Shown here: positions 36,801-46,208 of the stretch, one piece after another
Position numbering within the stretch: position 1 is the first letter of the stretch
Layout of the letters: each line of letters opens with the position of its first letter
Assembly: GCA_014084085.1 (NCBI GenBank)
Contig: NPFB01000001.1
Coordinates: 258,277 to 322,276 of the forward strand
DNA length: 64,000 bases
Origin: Hondaea fermentalgiana
Lineage: Eukaryota > Sar > Bigyra > Thraustochytrida > Thraustochytriidae
Reading direction: 5' to 3'
The notes under the pieces: generated by a model
Databases searched by the model: none
What the model was told of the DNA's origin: nothing
Seen by the model: only the letters and a program-made list of their open reading frames with translations
Program-made: the position numbers and the translations under genes

Positions 36801-39351
36801 CAACAAAGCGCGCCGCACAAGACAGCTCCGCACCACGTTGCTCCAAGCGGAAGATTCGTAATGCCGCGCCAGTCAAGAGCGCACACCCCAGCACGGATCC
36901 GGCGACAATTGAAGCAGTAAGAAAGCCCATGATGGGCAGCACGTGCACTGCAATGAGATGCGTCCACCAAAAGGCAATATCTTCAGCTGCGCCTCCAGCG
37001 CGCTGGATACTCGGGTTCCATACGAGGAGCGCCAAGAATTGCGCAGGCTCAATGATACGTTGCAAGCGCGAGAGAAGCTTGATCAATTGTGGCGCGGGCC
37101 GTTTGATGAGGGCGCGCACTTCGTACTCTCGAGACCGCCCCGCGAAAAGTAGAAAACATGGTGCCGTGAGCAGCATTCCGAGTGTGCAGAGAGAGCATAA
37201 GAGGATGGTCATAAAGCCCCGGAGCGGCGGAACGAGGTACGGAGGCGTCACTTGGAAAATGTCGGATACAACGAGAGCTTCCGAGAGGTTTCCGCGTGGC
37301 ATGCGCAAACAGATCACCATATCGCCGTCCAGTGCATCGCGCGGAATGGTCCATCCAAAGCGCGCGGACGAGACGTACGAATCGTTCACTGATGTCGCTG
37401 GCGAAATGGAGATTTGACCAATCTCCTCGAGCGTGACAGGGGCATCAGTGCCGTTGTTCACATCACAAATATGCACGGTCGCAGAAAAGAAACCATACGT
37501 GGTCACGTTTACATTGATTTCCTCCAGACCGCGTACGGGCGCATACGTAATTTCGCTGTACAGCGGGCCATTGTAAGTTGTCTTGTACGTTTCTTCCATG
37601 AAGGCCTCTTCAAGGGTGTACCCCATATAAAGGTATTGTTGAGCGGCGACTGGGCTTTCTTCTTGCCATCGCCGGGCCTTTTCGGGAAGGGTCTCCAATA
37701 TAAGCATTCGTGCTCCGTTTTCGTATGCAAAAGGTGAATGAGCGCGCTCAAGGCAATAGTATCCTTCAGCTTCACACAGCAAAGGTTCACTGGCACCTTG
37801 CGGGCAATAGTGATTAAAAGGACACTTGTTCTGGACCGCAGAGCCAGACCCCGCAGGGCAGTAGTATCCGGCCGCACAAACACCTCGAAGCTCACATTCT
37901 GGATCCAAGCTTATGTCGCACATGCAGTCCTCGAGACGCTGGAGTCCTGTATAGGCGGAAAAGTTTCCGGCAGGACACAAGAACTCCCGGTCCGAGGTTG
38001 TTCCTTCCGGGCAGTACGAGCCGGAGGGGCACAGAGAATCATAGTACAATATCGTGCCAGGTGTGCAAAAGTATGAAGCGGGGCACACGCCCGAACAATT
38101 CGCATACTTGAGTCCTTCTGACCTGCCAAAAGTCCCTCCCGGGCACGGGACACCCGAGGCCACCCCGGGCGGGCAATAGGCTCCTTGCGGGCAAATAAGA
38201 TATGGCAGTGGGGTCCCTGGTGCGCACTCGTAGCCTTCCCAGCAAGTGTTGTCCGTATAGTTCGTCGTCCCACGAGGACAATAATAACCACCAGGACAAG
38301 GCGTCGCTGCTGGGTCTGCGGTTCCTTCTGCGCACCATTGGCCTTCGGGACAAAGGCCAGAGCAGTCTGGGGAGTCAAGACCTTCCTCGTCTCCGTATGT
38401 GCCCGATGGACAGGGCAGCGGAAGCCCAATGCCGGTGCAGTAATGACCCAGTGGACAAGGGATGACATCCTCGCTTGGCGTACTTGAAGAACCCACGGCG
38501 CAAACAAATCCAGGACTTGCCTCGCAAACCGGGCATTCTTCGATGGAGGTAAGACCCACCGCATCATTGTACGTTCCAAGCGGACAGCGAAATGTGTTGG
38601 GACCGGGCGTGCCTTCTGGACAGTAGCTTCCTAATGGACAAATTTCTTGTGTGGCCGAAGTGGAGCCAGCAGGGCAATAGAAACCCGGTGCGCAGGATCC
38701 CGAGCAGGTGGATATTGAAAGCGCAGTAACCTCGCCAAAGGTCCCAGCAGGACACAGAAGTGGCATTGCGCTTCCTTCAGGACAATAGGAACCTTCAGGA
38801 CATATATTGGCTCTCGAACTCGTGCTTGCCGAGGGACAGTAATATCCTTTTTCGCAAAGCCCTGAGCACGTGCTGTCTGTGAGCCCACTTGCGTTGCCAT
38901 ATGTTCCGGCGGGACATGGGAATCGAAAGGTCTCACGGAGACAATAGTACCCTGGACTACAGGCCCCGAGCCGTCCACCACTCTTTATATCCCGCGCAAA
39001 GAATACGTACGTGCTGGCCAGCGCACCGATGACTACGAGTACAAAGAGACAGCATGCAACTGCTCGCCTTCTGTTCTTTCTGATGAGCCTTTTCAGCTCC
39101 TGTTCGCGTGAGACCTTGCGCTGATGCTCGTCATTTTCTGAGATGGCCTCGGAGCCTGCGGAAGAACGTGCGTTTTCCACATCTGAGCTGTTGCCTTCTT
39201 TCGCAAGGATGCGAACGTTTGCCAACGAGGTTTCGTTGGCAGCGAGTTCATCATGACTTGTATTTGGTTTCTCAAGCAGCACGCTATCGCCGCTGCGCGA
39301 CTCGAGTGCAATTTCTTGCGGAGCGACCTTGCTTGACACGGCACGTGTCAT
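33832..39351 (-). CDS. Cys-rich GCC2/GCC3-type receptor-like membrane protein with cytosolic LRR tail
   Basis: A 1839-residue protein from the ATG at 39351 (the upstream frame starts only with TTG). The first 95 residues are polar. A signal-anchor lies at about 97-118 (CCLFVLVVIGALASTYVFF). Residues about 125-590 are a chain of about twelve Cys-rich repeats of the pattern CPAGTYG..TC.G.C..GYYCP, as in ephrin-receptor-like/GCC2-GCC3 modules. Next come about 200 residues of beta-rich ectodomain, then seven or eight membrane segments (about 730-1130). The last 600 residues are cytosolic, with ribonuclease-inhibitor-type LRRs (for example LRKLILDGNENVDLDALAEAL and LCGLDLSRNEFTDE). The whole looks like a surface receptor that joins a large extracellular Cys-rich domain to a cytosolic LRR tail. 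No catalytic domain is seen and the ligand is unknown. Confidence 0.8.
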   Translation of the reverse strand: MTRAVSSKVAPQEIALESRSGDSVLLEKPNTSHDELAANETSLANVRILAKEGNSSDVENARSSAGSEAISENDEHQRKVSREQELKRLIRKNRRRAVACCLFVLVVIGALASTYVFFARDIKSGGRLGACSPGYYCLRETFRFPCPAGTYGNASGLTDSTCSGLCEKGYYCPSASTSSRANICPEGSYCPEGSAMPLLCPAGTFGEVTALSISTCSGSCAPGFYCPAGSTSATQEICPLGSYCPEGTPGPNTFRCPLGTYNDAVGLTSIEECPVCEASPGFVCAVGSSSTPSEDVIPCPLGHYCTGIGLPLPCPSGTYGDEEGLDSPDCSGLCPEGQWCAEGTADPAATPCPGGYYCPRGTTNYTDNTCWEGYECAPGTPLPYLICPQGAYCPPGVASGVPCPGGTFGRSEGLKYANCSGVCPASYFCTPGTILYYDSLCPSGSYCPEGTTSDREFLCPAGNFSAYTGLQRLEDCMCDISLDPECELRGVCAAGYYCPAGSGSAVQNKCPFNHYCPQGASEPLLCEAEGYYCLERAHSPFAYENGARMLILETLPEKARRWQEESPVAAQQYLYMGYTLEEAFMEETYKTTYNGPLYSEITYAPVRGLEEINVNVTTYGFFSATVHICDVNNGTDAPVTLEEIGQISISPATSVNDSYVSSARFGWTIPRDALDGDMVICLRMPRGNLSEALVVSDIFQVTPPYLVPPLRGFMTILLCSLCTLGMLLTAPCFLLFAGRSREYEVRALIKRPAPQLIKLLSRLQRIIEPAQFLALLVWNPSIQRAGGAAEDIAFWWTHLIAVHVLPIMGFLTASIVAGSVLGCALLTGAALRIFRLEQRGAELSCAARFVAFEILFVPIFMTLLAPLDCAYADDDGEYLEYEDQVVMRNFFAADLQCWYNPIHLLLSAGSVVIGGTYYYMSLEYAARDSDADLLHVNTVTRYRVLMVIAKYAVSTSSGLVDSTNDLRDSMPLLFICSIIFFKLFYEVRRMQPALGRAALTNDVLAGSHLMLVYACVAASLISLQNAMVSREDRRTWPLVIAGCILPVPFLMGLRLNRRRSMAQIEACKFQALSTSPAASVRERVLRVTLDFLVSVFLHESPRAQKVKEFVQHLGAIAEKEPLAGVALRRLITANAASDLETFGVNKSDLLFALESEPTGRLALCGSPSDMLSTMVAPLGVWDLSETPLEDAVLARIASVVPTMSELHTLRLGETVETSKETFLSVLDALSRSSSIIHFFMRPHSDLNIIQYAKEIGLLLRKRIAAAREDSTQVPLTRFDCGGHLSVHFFVGQDETFHDKSVLAPEERTLILSLGQDLTILKVNISKRMYRAVEDPEGGINALLYETCSSPGLFSHRLQVQLRLTEEHTTHVGLALKRIGPFCTLTSLHLDNNRIAHAGTSEIDVTNFERNPGSVALVEGLLHILQHVQRVSIPQHEAESAVQEEVMRQAARRIGCGIATNPVIQTLNVGFGDLNILQLQREMETIQFVEEASLSDAQACALMPIIASNYKVKKVEIHGLPQGRTLSDHGVAEVLTGLQDCVALRKLNFGDWKSGNHFGELSLVSLKETVILRRLVSLDLRRCNLKPDIVVGLADMLETDPAIALESLKLSMNPIGDAGLDSLAKALTSPGCTLVKLYIDQCAFSKAGFARFCVKGLCVNESLRKLILDGNENVDLDALAEALRDGPLATKLETLALAHCGLIHVGPLWKLVAAPESSVDDPPVLTGLRRLNLSNNPGLVLPTLVLPCLENISLQRCDLNNEDAERICTAVELRGCPRLCGLDLSRNEFTDEVAFRIAKVLEKKAANSTLSAVCLTENAFSEECLDIIRRLCPASVVLDL

Positions 39352-39938
39352 GAGTCGGAGCCGCTCCGCCGTGGTGCGCGCCTGGGCGGTGTTCCCACCA
39401 GCGCGCCCCTCGCCGCATGAACGTTGGTCCAACTTCTTGTGCGATTTGCGGCTTCACGTCATGACCCGGACTCGGACTCACAACTTGGTGCCTTGACTTG
39501 GCTCGGCTCTAACCCTGACTCTGACTCACTCTGACTCTGACTCTGTCTCTGTCTCTGACTTTGCCTTTCACGTGACGCTTTGCACGGCGCACATTCACTT
39601 CTTAAAAGTTAGTCGGCGGTGCCCCCCCCCCTTCCCATACATGAATACAAGATATGTCTCGACGTTTGTTGCCTTCCTGACAGACAGCCTGCGTGCTTCA
39701 ACGCTTGCTTCCCGCTACCGCTGCCGATGGCTCATGATGATTGATGGCGATGATGATGATGATGACGATCAAGAAAATCGATGAAAGATAGCCGTTGGCA
39801 AGGCCTCGGTTATAAAAACGTTGCACAAGATCGGTTTCGTGGCGGTTATCCCATCGGCCCGTTTTTTCCATTGCGACCGTGCCACAAGGCAGACCAGAGT
39901 TGCGTGAACCCAACGACGGAGGTTTGCGCGCGCTCGCG
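39352..39938. promoter_or_regulatory. Divergent intergenic region, receptor-like / CEP162
   Basis: 587 bp between two divergent starts, presumably with both promoters. It contains CTCTGACT-type repeats (about 39510-39560), a run of C (about 39625-39634) and (GAT)n (about 39745-39765). Confidence 0.4.
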
Positions 39939-42900
39939 ATGGAGAAGAGCTTCGAGAACTACCTCGCGCACTCGGACGGGGCCGCGAGTCTCCTCTCCAG
40001 CCGCGCAAACTCGAGGTACGGGGACGCGCACCTGCACGGCGGCCATGGGGCCCATGGCGGCCATGGAGGCCACGGTGGGTCTCCCGAGTATGCCGCCGAC
40101 CTCGGGTCGAGCGGGTCGCCGCACGCCGGGATGGACGCCCTGATGAGCGCCTCCCCCGGCGGTGCCCCGCTCGGAAGCTGGGACGGCTACATGGACCATC
40201 TCGGTCTTGGTGATGACGGCGACCTGGGCGGGAGCGACCTCGACGAGGTGATCGGGGCCGTCGACACGGATGAGGACAGTCTCGGCATCTACACTACTGC
40301 CCGCGCAAAGTCACTTGGGATGGGTATTGCTCCGCAAGGCGACGCCGCATACGACTTTGATCTCGATCTGAGCAAGCCAAACAAGGATGCGGACAAGAAG
40401 AAAAAGGCCAAGAAGAAGAAAAAACTCAAGCGCGATAAGGAGTACGAACGCGCAGACCGTGAACGTCGCGAAAGACAACGAAGACTTAGCACGGAGGAGC
40501 GTATGCAAGATCTTCTGGGCGAAGTCAAACAAGACTTTGCACGAGAAAGAATGGTCAAGGAAGCTGAAGCCGAGGCACTTGCTAAAAAGAAGGCAGCACA
40601 GGAACAAGAGAAGGCCGCAGCAGCTGCTGCTGCAGCGGATCGTGCTCGACAAGAAAAAGATACTGAAGCAGGTGTTCGCGATGACGATGATCTGCTCTCT
40701 GACTCGCTCGAAATGTCATCGGCAGACTTTCAGGTTGGTGGCTACTTATCCCGTTCAGCAAAAGACGCCGTGGCGAATGTGGAACTTGGTTCCAAATCGG
40801 AGATCGAACACAAGGACTATAGCGTGGACAGCGCCGATGAGGGAGCTCCGGACAAAGGTGTTCGAGGCGAAAGTGCTCAAAAAGAAGATGCCCCGGATGA
40901 TAATCAAGAGGTTTCGGCCCATGATGCAGTGAAAGCACTTCGCGATAAGCTAAGCGAGCACATGAACACCGGCGTCCTGCCAGAAAATCTTGCCAAGGAA
41001 ATCTCCTTTGGGGACCTTTCGCAGCTCATGCAGGCTTCGCATGAAGAAAGTGAAGAAGACGAGATGGGAAATGCGCAAATGGAGCCAACATCGAAATTGA
41101 GCAGCGGTTTTGAGAATGATTTTGAGAACACAGACAGAGATACCGCCGAGCTTCACAATGACGACGCACAAGCAGCAGCAGATCAAATATATCGCTCATT
41201 TGAGGAACACGCTAAAGATGATGATGACGACCCCGACGACGACGACGACGACGACAACGACGATGAGGCTTATGAGAGCGCGGAATTTGACGCTGAGAGT
41301 CCGCGAGGCGAGCCGAACCCCCGCTCTGATGCTGATGAGACCCCAAGTCATCAAGAGCAAAAGTCTTCCGAGAACGACTCAGCAGCGCTTGAATCCGGTA
41401 GCCGTATTCGCGCTCGACTCTTTGACTGGAATCAGTACTATGAGGGCCGTGTATCCAAGGTCCGAGGGGACGGTCTTGTGGATATTTCTTTTGATGATGG
41501 GGAACATGTCGACGGCGTCGATCCGTCTGACATTCAGGTGATCGACTCTTTTCCTCGCCAAGAGCAAAGCGTTTTCGAGGGCGACCGCGCCAATGATGTG
41601 AATGATGAGCAAGACATCGAAGGGACGGCTACGATCGACGACGTGCCCAAACAGAGTACGGAGAAGGCAGTCTTCGAAGCGGGAGATGAGGGCGCTGCTG
41701 AGTCACGAAGTGATGCTCCCCAAATCAAGGCCACCTCGTCCTCTAGCCATGTGCAAAGGTCAAACGAGGGTGACGGTTTCGCTCAGGTAGAGGAAACAGA
41801 CGATGAAGAAGTATCATTCTCTGGTGATGCGCCCGTCGCCAGGCCCGAGACGCCACCCTCACCGTCTCAATCGCCATCACCCTCACCGTCACAAGCTATT
41901 CAAGAGGGCCAGGTCAATTCCGGTGACGAACAAGGTACGCCGGAATCTGATGAGGATCAGAAAATCTCGTTTGCGGGAGAATCCGAGGCATCTGTTGCGC
42001 AAGATGCGGCTTCCGGAGTCAGGCCAGTCGAAGAGACGCAGAAGAAGTCGCGAGCGGATGAGCTTAAGGCAATGTTTTGGGACCCAATCGCATCGCAGCA
42101 CTCGTCTGCGCCTCCTTCGCCGCCACAATCACCGACTCCGCCTCCACCGCCATCGTCGCCTCCATCCCGTAACGTAAAGTCGAGTAAAACCTATGATGTG
42201 CGTCCACACAGAGGCGCGCGGGTTTTTCGGCGGGAAGATGAGGAAAAGATTAGTGCTCGCGGTTCGATGAGGCAAATGCGACGACGGCGACGATCACAAT
42301 CGCCACCGCCGCCACCGCCCTTGGCTCCCCCACCTTTTCGCGCTTCAAGGTATGACCGCAGCGAGGAAAAATCATACGCGACAGACTTTAACGCCACCGG
42401 CTCGCTTTTGCAATGTGATGGAAGTCTCCAGCACCAAGTGCACGAATTACGCCTGGAACTCGCCGCCTCCAAAGAGGCGCTCCACGAGACAGAGCGGGCG
42501 CTCGCACAATCGAAGATGCGTGAGCGGGAGCTATCGACGACGGTTGATGCGCAAAAAGCCGAGATTTTCGGGCTTCATGCCGAGCTCAAAGACACTCGAT
42601 CGACAAATGCGGTGCGTGGATCGCTTCGATCAATACTGCGTGAAAGCACGGAGAATACTCTCCCGCGTGAAGAGCTGATGCGCATCGAACGCGAGATGGC
42701 CGAGCAAGATCGACTTCTGATAGGCTACCAAAAGGAGAACGAAAAGCTGGTGGCACAGCTCGACAAAGCGGAAGCTCGCGCAGAAGAGGTGCGGGAATCC
42801 TTGTACCGCGCAAACATGCGTGCGACACGTGACCTCAACTCACAATCGGGCGTCGAACAAGGTCACAATGACGTAGGCGCTGATCTGAGAAGGAGGCTAG

Positions 42901-44714
42901 CCGCTGATGAGAAAATCCGAGCTCTGGAGGAGGAGGTTGAAGACCTGAAGCGCAGACTTGCGTCTCGGAGACGCGCGGAAGAGAAGACTGCGAGCTTGGC
43001 CTCTTCTGAACCCCATACCAGCAACGAAGAGTCCCCACGGGAACTGATTCAAGAATTGCGCAAGGAACTGGCGGAGGCTCGTTTCGAGCACTTGCGTGAG
43101 GCCAAAGCTCTCAAAGAAAAACTCGCTTGGTATGTGGAGAACCAACAGCTTCTCGAAGAACATGCTGCGGTCATCGAGGAGCAGCGCGAACGCATCCGCG
43201 TGCTTGAAACAGGCAAGGAAAATGATGCGTCTTCAAAATCATCGGTGGCGCTTGTTCCCGTTTCGGCCTCTTCACGTCGACCAAAGCAATCGCTTCCGAG
43301 CGACCTCAAGCGCATTCGCACGCTTGAAAAACAGGTCCGCGAACTCGAGGAGGCCCTCCGTAAGAGAAATCCAGACTGCATTGCAAACCTCATTTTGGCC
43401 GCAGGCCCAACCGATGCAGAAAAAGAGACACGGCGCGAACTTCGGGAGCAAGTGGCGGCTTTGAAGGAAGAGCTCGAAAGCAAAGCCAAGATGCACGCCT
43501 CTCGAATGCGCTCCTTGCGTCAGGAGCACGAGCGCGTTAAAGTGCGCTATGAGCGTCTTTTGGACGAGAAGAGGGGCAGCGAAGGAAGGCCGAGCTCAAG
43601 CAGCAGTACAGGCGCTCCGTCCCCAAGCAAGCATTCGCATATGCCCTCGCACCATCAGGACGCGCATCAGGATAACCCATCAGGTACCCCGTCGCTTTCT
43701 GGGGAGGCACGAATTCAACAGCTCGAGCAAGAGCTTGTCCGCGTGCGTGAATTTTACCGAAAGAAGATCGAGGACTTGTCGAAAAAGTCGAGCACGGCGC
43801 TTCGCGCTGCGCGTCGCGAGGGACCTGTTCCGCCCGCGACGGCTTCGGCTCAGCGTGATCTCGATAGACTCCGCGCGGCGAAGACTGCTCTCGAGGCCCG
43901 CGTTGAGGATCTTGAGGCTGTTTTGTCCACCGACAAATCGAGACGCGCGCTTGCTTCTTTGGAGGCCCGTCTGTCCAGCGCTCAAGAGGAAAATGCTTCT
44001 CTCAAGGCAACACTTGAACACTTTCACGGACAGTCTCGGGCACAGCAGGAAGAAAGTCCCGAAGACCCTGCGACAGACCACCCACGTCCCGAACTTGATG
44101 ATGGCAACGATGTTCGGCCTCCTCGCGACACGGGCATGAGCGATGAGGATGCTAATGATGTTGCCAGCGATGGAGACAACGACGTCGACGAGGAGACTTC
44201 GGCCCTGGTGGCCTTTCTGCGTGAACAAAAACCTGCGCAGCGCAAGCCTGCAGCGGCTCGGACACGAGGCAAGGTCGATGACGCCAAACCGCAAGATCAG
44301 AGTCTTGCGTTGCGCGCCAAAGTGCAGGTCCTCGAAGCGGAGAATGCGCGCGTAGCAGCGCGCTGGACCGCTGCTCTGGAACGATCTGAGGATGCGGTGC
44401 GAAGACTTCGCTTGGCGAACGAGGAGTTGGAAGCGCGTCTACATGAGGCGAAACGCCAGCTTGACGAGCCGCTAACACCGTCCATGGTCCAGCAGCAAGC
44501 ACTTACACGCCGACTCAATGATATGGAGGCTCGTTTTCAAGCGCGGGAGCGGGAGCTTGAACTCATCGTCCACAATGTCAAGCATCGGGCAGAGATGGAT
44601 CTTCACGCGGCGCAATCTCGCTTTGACGCTGCGCTGGCTACAAAGAATGCAGAAATCCGGCATTTCCGTGCCGAGCTTGACGCACTTCTTTCTGCTGCCC
44701 AAAGCTTAGCCTAG
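39939..44714 (+). CDS. CEP162: CEP162 homologue with Tudor-like insert
   Basis: A 1591-residue coiled-coil protein from the ATG at 39939. The N-terminus MEKSFENYLAHSD is followed by Gly/His-rich, basic (KKKKAKKKKKLKRD) and acidic poly-Asp stretches. Residues about 487-540 form a Tudor/agenet-like barrel: RIRARLFDWNQYYEGRVSKV and LVDISFDDGEHVDGVDPSDI. From about 830 to the end it is almost all coiled coil. The segment RIRTLEKQVRELEEALRKRN then PDCIANLILAAGP (near 1148) closely matches the CEP162 signature, as does the following KVRYERLLDEK. CEP162 binds microtubules at distal centrioles and helps build the ciliary transition zone. The Tudor-like domain is not something I know in animal CEP162. 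It fits with katanin, SSNA1 and LRRC9 in this window. Confidence 0.82.
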   Translation: MEKSFENYLAHSDGAASLLSSRANSRYGDAHLHGGHGAHGGHGGHGGSPEYAADLGSSGSPHAGMDALMSASPGGAPLGSWDGYMDHLGLGDDGDLGGSDLDEVIGAVDTDEDSLGIYTTARAKSLGMGIAPQGDAAYDFDLDLSKPNKDADKKKKAKKKKKLKRDKEYERADRERRERQRRLSTEERMQDLLGEVKQDFARERMVKEAEAEALAKKKAAQEQEKAAAAAAAADRARQEKDTEAGVRDDDDLLSDSLEMSSADFQVGGYLSRSAKDAVANVELGSKSEIEHKDYSVDSADEGAPDKGVRGESAQKEDAPDDNQEVSAHDAVKALRDKLSEHMNTGVLPENLAKEISFGDLSQLMQASHEESEEDEMGNAQMEPTSKLSSGFENDFENTDRDTAELHNDDAQAAADQIYRSFEEHAKDDDDDPDDDDDDDNDDEAYESAEFDAESPRGEPNPRSDADETPSHQEQKSSENDSAALESGSRIRARLFDWNQYYEGRVSKVRGDGLVDISFDDGEHVDGVDPSDIQVIDSFPRQEQSVFEGDRANDVNDEQDIEGTATIDDVPKQSTEKAVFEAGDEGAAESRSDAPQIKATSSSSHVQRSNEGDGFAQVEETDDEEVSFSGDAPVARPETPPSPSQSPSPSPSQAIQEGQVNSGDEQGTPESDEDQKISFAGESEASVAQDAASGVRPVEETQKKSRADELKAMFWDPIASQHSSAPPSPPQSPTPPPPPSSPPSRNVKSSKTYDVRPHRGARVFRREDEEKISARGSMRQMRRRRRSQSPPPPPPLAPPPFRASRYDRSEEKSYATDFNATGSLLQCDGSLQHQVHELRLELAASKEALHETERALAQSKMRERELSTTVDAQKAEIFGLHAELKDTRSTNAVRGSLRSILRESTENTLPREELMRIEREMAEQDRLLIGYQKENEKLVAQLDKAEARAEEVRESLYRANMRATRDLNSQSGVEQGHNDVGADLRRRLAADEKIRALEEEVEDLKRRLASRRRAEEKTASLASSEPHTSNEESPRELIQELRKELAEARFEHLREAKALKEKLAWYVENQQLLEEHAAVIEEQRERIRVLETGKENDASSKSSVALVPVSASSRRPKQSLPSDLKRIRTLEKQVRELEEALRKRNPDCIANLILAAGPTDAEKETRRELREQVAALKEELESKAKMHASRMRSLRQEHERVKVRYERLLDEKRGSEGRPSSSSSTGAPSPSKHSHMPSHHQDAHQDNPSGTPSLSGEARIQQLEQELVRVREFYRKKIEDLSKKSSTALRAARREGPVPPATASAQRDLDRLRAAKTALEARVEDLEAVLSTDKSRRALASLEARLSSAQEENASLKATLEHFHGQSRAQQEESPEDPATDHPRPELDDGNDVRPPRDTGMSDEDANDVASDGDNDVDEETSALVAFLREQKPAQRKPAAARTRGKVDDAKPQDQSLALRAKVQVLEAENARVAARWTAALERSEDAVRRLRLANEELEARLHEAKRQLDEPLTPSMVQQQALTRRLNDMEARFQARERELELIVHNVKHRAEMDLHAAQSRFDAALATKNAEIRHFRAELDALLSAAQSLA

Positions 44715-45089
44715 TGGTTCGTAAAGAATAGAGTGTCACTCGTACTTTGTGAGTTTAATTTCTTTTGCTGTCAAGTGTCGACTTGACTTGTTCATTCTCT
44801 GCTGTCAAGAGTCGACTGGACCTTTGGTTTTCTGCTGTCAAATGTCAGCTAGAGTTTTTGAAATTCTACAGTCAGTCAAGGAAGGACAGACAAGGAAAGA
44901 AAAAAAAATAGAACTGTCAAGTTGCAAAAAAGCGTCGGATTGATCGATGCTTTTTTTTTCTTTCAATGAAAGACGGGAAGAGACACAGAGAGGCCTCACC
45001 AAGGTTGATACAAGCACCAATGCATTTTTAAATTTGAATGCATGCAACGGCATCTTGATTTATTGTACGTACGTGATATTAGATCGCAA
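44715..45089. other. 3'-to-3' spacer with ~33-nt tandem repeats
   Basis: 375 bp between convergent genes. A GCTGTCAAGxGTCGACT-type unit occurs three times, starting at 44767, 44801 and 44834 (period 33-34 nt, third copy more diverged). Homopolymer A and T runs follow near 44899-44908 and 44949-44958. These are probably 3' UTR sequences. Confidence 0.6.
44767..44852. repeat. Three ~33-nt tandem repeats
   Basis: The core GCTGTCAA is repeated at 44767, 44801 and 44834, with the following GTCGACT kept in the first two copies. Confidence 0.7.
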
Positions 45090-46208
45090 TTACCTTTCAT
45101 TTTCCGAAGCGAGAGCCCTGATGAGAGAGCTCGGCTTGTCGCGACCCTTATAGGCCTCAAAAGCACCTTTGTCAACACGATGCGCGAGCCTTTTCGATGT
45201 GTGTCTGCCTGCGAGAGCCAACGCTTTGACGCCCCGAAGTCTAGCGTTGAGGACCTGGAGCTGTGCCACGGTTTTGTCAAGCGTCGAGTGAAAGGCCTCG
45301 TCAAAGTCTGATGGCGGTGCCGCTTGCGTCTCCTCGCCAGTGCGGCTGGCTTCCTTGGATGCGGATTCCTTCTCGATAGCGGCTTCCTGTTGTTTGTTCT
45401 CATTATCTGAAGATGCTTGCTGCTTCTTAGCCCGGTCTCTTCTTTGTGTCTTTTGACAGCGCGCCTCCTCGACGCGCTTCCACTCTTCAAGCTCGCGCCT
45501 GTAGTCGTCAATAAGTGCCTTCAATTCCGCCTCACGTTGTCGAAGTTGCTGATTTTTGGGATTTGCTTTCGGCTGCGGGCGTTCCATTTGGTCGTCAAGC
45601 GCGGCACCACTCTTGCCAGTAAACTCTTTGTGTACTCTACGCAAGACCTTTTCGCTGGATTGCCGCAGATCGTCGAGGACGCTCGAAAAGTCGCCAGTGT
45701 ACACATCTTCGAGAGCCTGCAATTCGTTGTTCAAAATTGTCTCGAGAGCCTGATGCACCCACTCGCCGAGCTTTGAGCCATCCGAAATGAGCATGGCCTC
45801 ATCGACGGGAAACGCGATGCCTTTAGGATAGCGAGGTTTTTCCTGCGGCTGCTTTCTTGAGCGCGCTGCCTTGGTCTGGCGCAACACCTCGGCTGCCGAC
45901 TTGCGCTTGCGCGAATTTACAGCTGCGGCGCCGCTGTTCTCTTTAATTCCTTCCGAGCTGGTCTTTTTCTTGCGAAGGTGATCATTTGAGGCGGTCTTGC
46001 TGCCTTCATCTCCGCTGTCGGCCTCGACATCGCTAAAGCTAAACTCCTCGGGTTCACTTTTGCGACGAGAGGTCGTCTTGGGCTTTGTCTTTGTCTTTGT
46101 CGTATCTACGGAGCTTGCTTTGGCCAGCTTTGCTTCAGGAGCTCGCAGACGCGCCGAGCGCCGCTTCACCTGGACGTTGCCGGGCAGTTTGACCACGGTC
46201 CCAGGCAT
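45090..46208 (-). CDS. Basic coiled-coil protein, unknown (nuclear?)
   Basis: A 372-residue protein from the ATG at 46208; the frame upstream has no ATG and is Cys/Arg-rich. The first 130 residues are Lys/Arg/Ser-rich with several basic clusters (RRKSEPEEF, KKKTSSEG, SRKRKSAAE), so a nuclear location is plausible. Residues about 130-200 include a conserved-looking stretch, KGIAFPVDEAMLISDGSKLG then EWVHQALETILNNELQALED. The central part (about 215-290) is a strongly predicted coiled coil. The C-terminus is helical (DKTVAQLQVLNARLRGVKAL). I could not place it in a family; a kinetochore or chromatin subunit is possible but not shown. It is convergent with CEP162. Confidence 0.6.
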   Translation of the reverse strand: MPGTVVKLPGNVQVKRRSARLRAPEAKLAKASSVDTTKTKTKPKTTSRRKSEPEEFSFSDVEADSGDEGSKTASNDHLRKKKTSSEGIKENSGAAAVNSRKRKSAAEVLRQTKAARSRKQPQEKPRYPKGIAFPVDEAMLISDGSKLGEWVHQALETILNNELQALEDVYTGDFSSVLDDLRQSSEKVLRRVHKEFTGKSGAALDDQMERPQPKANPKNQQLRQREAELKALIDDYRRELEEWKRVEEARCQKTQRRDRAKKQQASSDNENKQQEAAIEKESASKEASRTGEETQAAPPSDFDEAFHSTLDKTVAQLQVLNARLRGVKALALAGRHTSKRLAHRVDKGAFEAYKGRDKPSSLIRALASENER

